Assembly: GCA_031379035.1 (NCBI GenBank)
Contig: JANNEU010000050.1
Coordinates: 1-25,483 of the forward strand
DNA length: 25,483 bases
Source of the DNA: JABFRJ01 sp031379035
GTDB taxonomy: Bacteria; Pseudomonadota; Alphaproteobacteria; Rhizobiales; Hyphomicrobiaceae
Reading direction: 5' to 3'
Positions 22,548 through 25,483 of this stretch are shown one piece after another. The position numbers and the translations under genes were made by a program. Each line of letters opens with the position of its first letter. The stretch's first letter is position 1. The notes under the pieces were generated by a model. That model did no database searches. It saw only the letters and a list, made by a program, of their open reading frames with translations, and was not told the DNA's origin.

Positions 22548-24503
22548 TCACGACCGCGCAAGCGCCGTAGGTGCCAAGGGACCAGAGGCCGATGCGGCGG
22601 GCTGGACCGCGCCGCCCACCGGTGGCGTCATGACGAGGGCCGCAGCCGTCATGGCGTCGAGCCATCCATTGGCTTCGGCATAGGCCGGGTCCACGCGGAA
22701 AGCGGGGGCGGCCTGAAACCCATCCAGTTTGGCCACTGAGCATGCGAGCAGCGCCTGGAACTCGGCATAGTCAAAGTAGGCGGAATGGATCAGCTCCCGC
22801 CACGACAGAAAGTCGGTAACGACGCCACCAGTGGCCGAGCGCCCCGTCGACATGGCAACCATGCTGAGCGCATTGCGGAACTTCGCGAGCGAGGCGAACG
22901 CGGCCTGATTGGCATAGTCTGTCAGCCGGTTGGCAATCCCATCAGGCAGGAATGGCCGTCCGGTCTCCATCCAGGCCGGCCGTGGGGCGACACCCAGGGC
23001 GATCTCGGTGCCGGTGTCGTTGCCGTAGAGTTCGCGCTTGACCTCAGACAAGGTTGTCCGATTGAGGATCGCGGCCAACAAGCTGCTGAGCAGACGGGCG
23101 ATCCACCCGATGATGACCATTGCCAGCAACGCCATCAGCACCGAAATGACGGGAACCAACACCATCGGCAGCGCGGCACGCACGTAGCCGGTGTAAATGC
23201 CAAACCGGGTGTCATCGTTGATAACGGCGCTGGTCACGTCATCGGTCACCGCGTGATAGAGCAGCTTGCTGTTGATGCCAAAGTCGCGCCCACGGCCGCA
23301 TAACAGGCCGTCGTCACAGGGCTTGCCTTTGCGAACGAAGAACTCCTGCTTGAAGCGAAGCGCGCGCTCGATGGCCACGATGTCAGGATACTTGCGCTTG
23401 AGCTCCTCGCGCATTTTGCGAACATCGGTCCACTCGATGCCAACGGTCTGTGTATCGGCCGGTGTATTGGCCGGGATGGCAGCGCGGGCGGCACCACGCA
23501 CCTGCTGGCGCTGGTCATCGAACTCCTTCTCGACAGCGGCATACTTGTCGACCTGGTAGACGGCTGTTTTGAGCACATTTGCGACACCCACCATCAGCGA
23601 TGGCGTGCCAAGGAGCACCAGATAGGCAATCGGCAATGCAAAGACAGCGATCAGCGTCAGCCGTTGAGCCGCAAAACTTGGATCGAAGAACCGGATCTTA
23701 GCCCCCGCAATCGCTTGCAGGCCTTGCACGGCTTCGTCACTGGCATGGCAGAACGATTGCCAGCGCGGGCCGAACACGCGGCGCGCCCGCTCAATCGTCG
23801 CCTTGCGGTAGAAGAACAACATCTGCCGGTCCATCAACCGGAACACGATGGTGAAGAACAGCGCTGGCACACTTGAGAGCAAGGCTGCGAGCAACGCCCG
23901 CTTGGCGACACCTTGCCGGCTGTTGTCGACTTGGCTGCCATCGGAGGGCAGCGAGATGCCCGGCGTACCGTCAAGAATTTGCCCGGCAATGTAAAAGAGG
24001 AACATCATCAGCAGCATCATCGACGCGACGAGCACGACCCGCTGGATGAGATTGAGCCGGTCGATCAACCGGGGCATACGCCGCATCTCAATGAACGGCG
24101 TGCCGACGGTAATCCACTGCTTAAGGCCGGTCAGCGGCAGTTTGCGCGACGCAGCCATCAGCATCGCCGTCGCAACGACCGAACCGCCATGGCTGTGGCC
24201 AACGACGCAATACTTTTCGCTTTGTCCTTCAAGCACCATCATGCGCTGCAGTAGTTCGGCCGCCGCCGCGCGCCGGTCGCGCTCGCTGTTGTATCCGTTC
24301 CAGATAAAACGCTCGAATTTGACGGGCTCGGCCGGGCTCATCCCCGCACCTTGCGCCGGCGCGCTTTGCAGGCTGGCAAGCATTACCTGTTCGAAGGTGC
24401 TGCCCGGATGCCACCACAAGTTCTCTTCGATGACCGAACCGTCGGGCCGTGGTCCTTCGTTGATATGCGCAAACGTGCCGTGAACCCCGATGATGGTGGC
24501 CAT
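22548..24503 (-). CDS. Large membrane-embedded alpha/beta-hydrolase (lipase-like) protein
   Basis: The 651-aa protein begins with an alpha/beta-hydrolase-like module: IIGVHGTFAH at 4-13 (oxyanion-type HG motif), and the nucleophile elbow VVGHSHGGSVV with S104 at about 100-110, followed by WITVGTPF near 130-137. Instead of finishing that fold it enters membrane segments near 154-175, 207-224 and 284-308. A long soluble region about 320-440 with a CDDGLLC pair of cysteines follows, then a strong membrane stretch about 447-482 and a soluble tail with FLSWRELIHSAYFDY. The ATG at 24503 has GGCGGA upstream. No specific family is recognised; lipid or ester hydrolysis at the membrane is inferred from the GHSHG motif only. 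Confidence 0.85.
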   Translation of the reverse strand: MATIIGVHGTFAHINEGPRPDGSVIEENLWWHPGSTFEQVMLASLQSAPAQGAGMSPAEPVKFERFIWNGYNSERDRRAAAAELLQRMMVLEGQSEKYCVVGHSHGGSVVATAMLMAASRKLPLTGLKQWITVGTPFIEMRRMPRLIDRLNLIQRVVLVASMMLLMMFLFYIAGQILDGTPGISLPSDGSQVDNSRQGVAKRALLAALLSSVPALFFTIVFRLMDRQMLFFYRKATIERARRVFGPRWQSFCHASDEAVQGLQAIAGAKIRFFDPSFAAQRLTLIAVFALPIAYLVLLGTPSLMVGVANVLKTAVYQVDKYAAVEKEFDDQRQQVRGAARAAIPANTPADTQTVGIEWTDVRKMREELKRKYPDIVAIERALRFKQEFFVRKGKPCDDGLLCGRGRDFGINSKLLYHAVTDDVTSAVINDDTRFGIYTGYVRAALPMVLVPVISVLMALLAMVIIGWIARLLSSLLAAILNRTTLSEVKRELYGNDTGTEIALGVAPRPAWMETGRPFLPDGIANRLTDYANQAAFASLAKFRNALSMVAMSTGRSATGGVVTDFLSWRELIHSAYFDYAEFQALLACSVAKLDGFQAAPAFRVDPAYAEANGWLDAMTAAALVMTPPVGGAVQPAASASGPLAPTALARS

Positions 24504-24723
24504 CTATTCCGCCCCGCTGAGCTGCCTGAGATCTGATGAAACAGTTTCCCGGCACGACTGTGGCAGTAAGCCGCCACCCTTTCGTCCGCAAGCGGGTCTG
24601 CGTGATTCCACCTGTTCATAGTTCTGATGTCCCCGTTTGCGACGGTGACTGCATCGGGCAAACTAGAGAGGAACGATTCGCTGGTGGCATTCATTCGGGT
24701 GCCCGCCTTTTGGGACTTTTCGC

Positions 24724-25479
24724 GTGTTTTTTGTTGTACTCGCACTGACGTTGCTGACCGTCGCTATCGCCACGCTGCATCTCGCACCGCGAATGGCGCA
24801 GGGGCGGATTGTGTTCGGCGTGCAGCCCGACCAGCCGTCAGGCTTTGGCTATCGGATGTCGTGGCTGGCAATCCGCACTCGTGACACGGGAGCGGTGATC
24901 GAGGCGCTACGGCTGCAAGATCCTCAGGCAGCGAACTGGTCCACCGGGCTTGGCAGCATTTATCACCGGGAAATGGGTGAGGCGCACGTGTTTGTCTCGC
25001 CGCCCGTCAATGGTTGGACCTTGGTGGCTGGCCTGCCGCTGCCCGCACCAGCGAGCCGCCGCTTCGTCGACAAATGCACGCCGCTGATGATCGAGCTTGG
25101 CGCGCATTTCGTGGAGGCGCAGTTCTTTTCCTCCATGCCGTCGATCGATTATTTCGCATGGGCACGCATGATCGAGGGCCGCGTTGTGCGGGCCTTTGCC
25201 ATTGGCGACGAGGGCGTGATCTGGAACAAGGGCCGCCCCACCAAAGAAGAAAAGGCCATGGGCCTCAAGCTGTTTGAGTTCCGCGGCGTACGTGGCCGCC
25301 GTGGTGACGTGGGCGGCGAGATGGTCCTCTACCCCACAGAGGACCACTTGATGGAACTGGCGGCCAAATGGAGCCTGGACCCAACCCTACTCGCCAAGGC
25401 TGAACTGGCGCCCGGGCTGGGTGTCGTCGCGCGCGCGCCGCTCGACTGGCGTCCCGTGCGAATCCGCAAGGCGGCATAA
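24724..25479 (+). CDS. Membrane-anchored protein of unknown function
   Basis: The 251-aa product from the GTG at 24724 begins with a hydrophobic anchor (MFFVVLALTLLTVAIATLHL) and then a soluble domain. Notable blocks are HVFVSPPVNGWTLVAGLPLP near 87-106, FFSSMPSIDYFAWARMIEGRVVRAFAIGDEG near 134-164 and a late LAAKWSLDPTLL. These resemble a group of uncharacterised proteins in actinobacteria and myxobacteria with a WTLV...LP core and a closing WSxDPTxL. I cannot give a function. GGGA lies about nine bases before the GTG. It is divergent from the membrane hydrolase gene across about 220 bases, which suggests a shared control region; I could not define the promoters. Confidence 0.72.
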   Translation: MFFVVLALTLLTVAIATLHLAPRMAQGRIVFGVQPDQPSGFGYRMSWLAIRTRDTGAVIEALRLQDPQAANWSTGLGSIYHREMGEAHVFVSPPVNGWTLVAGLPLPAPASRRFVDKCTPLMIELGAHFVEAQFFSSMPSIDYFAWARMIEGRVVRAFAIGDEGVIWNKGRPTKEEKAMGLKLFEFRGVRGRRGDVGGEMVLYPTEDHLMELAAKWSLDPTLLAKAELAPGLGVVARAPLDWRPVRIRKAA

Positions 25480-25483
25480 GCGA

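Noticed and set aside
23624..23640. CAATCGGCAATGC inside the membrane hydrolase gene, resembling the heptamer arrays
   Set aside because: Fewer than two full units, no inverted partner and within a coding region; probably chance.

Overview
The window is from a GC-rich bacterial chromosome, most likely an alphaproteobacterium. The pointers are a complex I NDUFA9-type protein, a helix-hairpin-helix (HhH) tail of the kind usually seen on alphaproteobacterial ribosomal protein L21, and the style of DnaE. I cannot name a genus. Coding density is high: 21 protein genes are supported, no gap between genes exceeds about 230 bases, and I saw no tRNA, rRNA, CRISPR array, prophage or IS transposase.

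Layout, left to right. (1) 1-138: the 5' end of a group II intron on the minus strand, cut by the window edge and sitting exactly behind the Rho-independent terminator of rplS. (2) 204-4505, minus strand: an enlarged rplS (L19), a MetE/YxjG-like methyltransferase, an orphan branched-chain-amino-acid-type substrate-binding protein, an isoprenylcysteine methyltransferase-like membrane enzyme and a small conserved-looking protein. Two inverted arrays of a 7-bp repeat flank the binding-protein gene. (3) 4733-8361: tgt and nagA on the minus strand and anmK diverging on the plus strand. NagA and AnmK both belong to cell-wall amino-sugar recycling. (4) 8340-10149, plus strand: an exported protein, a GNAT acetyltransferase and an exported SnoaL/NTF2-like protein, meeting a convergent DUF169 gene. 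(5) 11188-13707, plus strand: a HupE/UreJ-type membrane protein, a small exported Cys-containing peptide and a DUF4198 protein, probably a metal-handling module. (6) 13704-22451, minus strand: dnaE, an acyl-CoA ligase, two CoA-transferase subunits, a Sir2 deacylase and an NDUFA9-like protein. (7) 22548-25479: a large membrane-anchored serine-hydrolase-like protein and a divergent membrane-anchored protein of unknown function.

The observations most worth a second look are: a tRNA-guanine transglycosylase in which all four zinc ligands are replaced although the catalytic residues are kept; an L19 with an internal insertion plus an L21-type HhH tail, encoded away from the usual trmD operon; the group II intron at the rplS terminator; the inverted heptamer arrays; and three neighbouring exported proteins (HupE-like, small peptide, DUF4198) that would each start with histidine after signal-peptide cleavage. 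None of these is proven to be a new system. The histidine-first trio is the best candidate for one.
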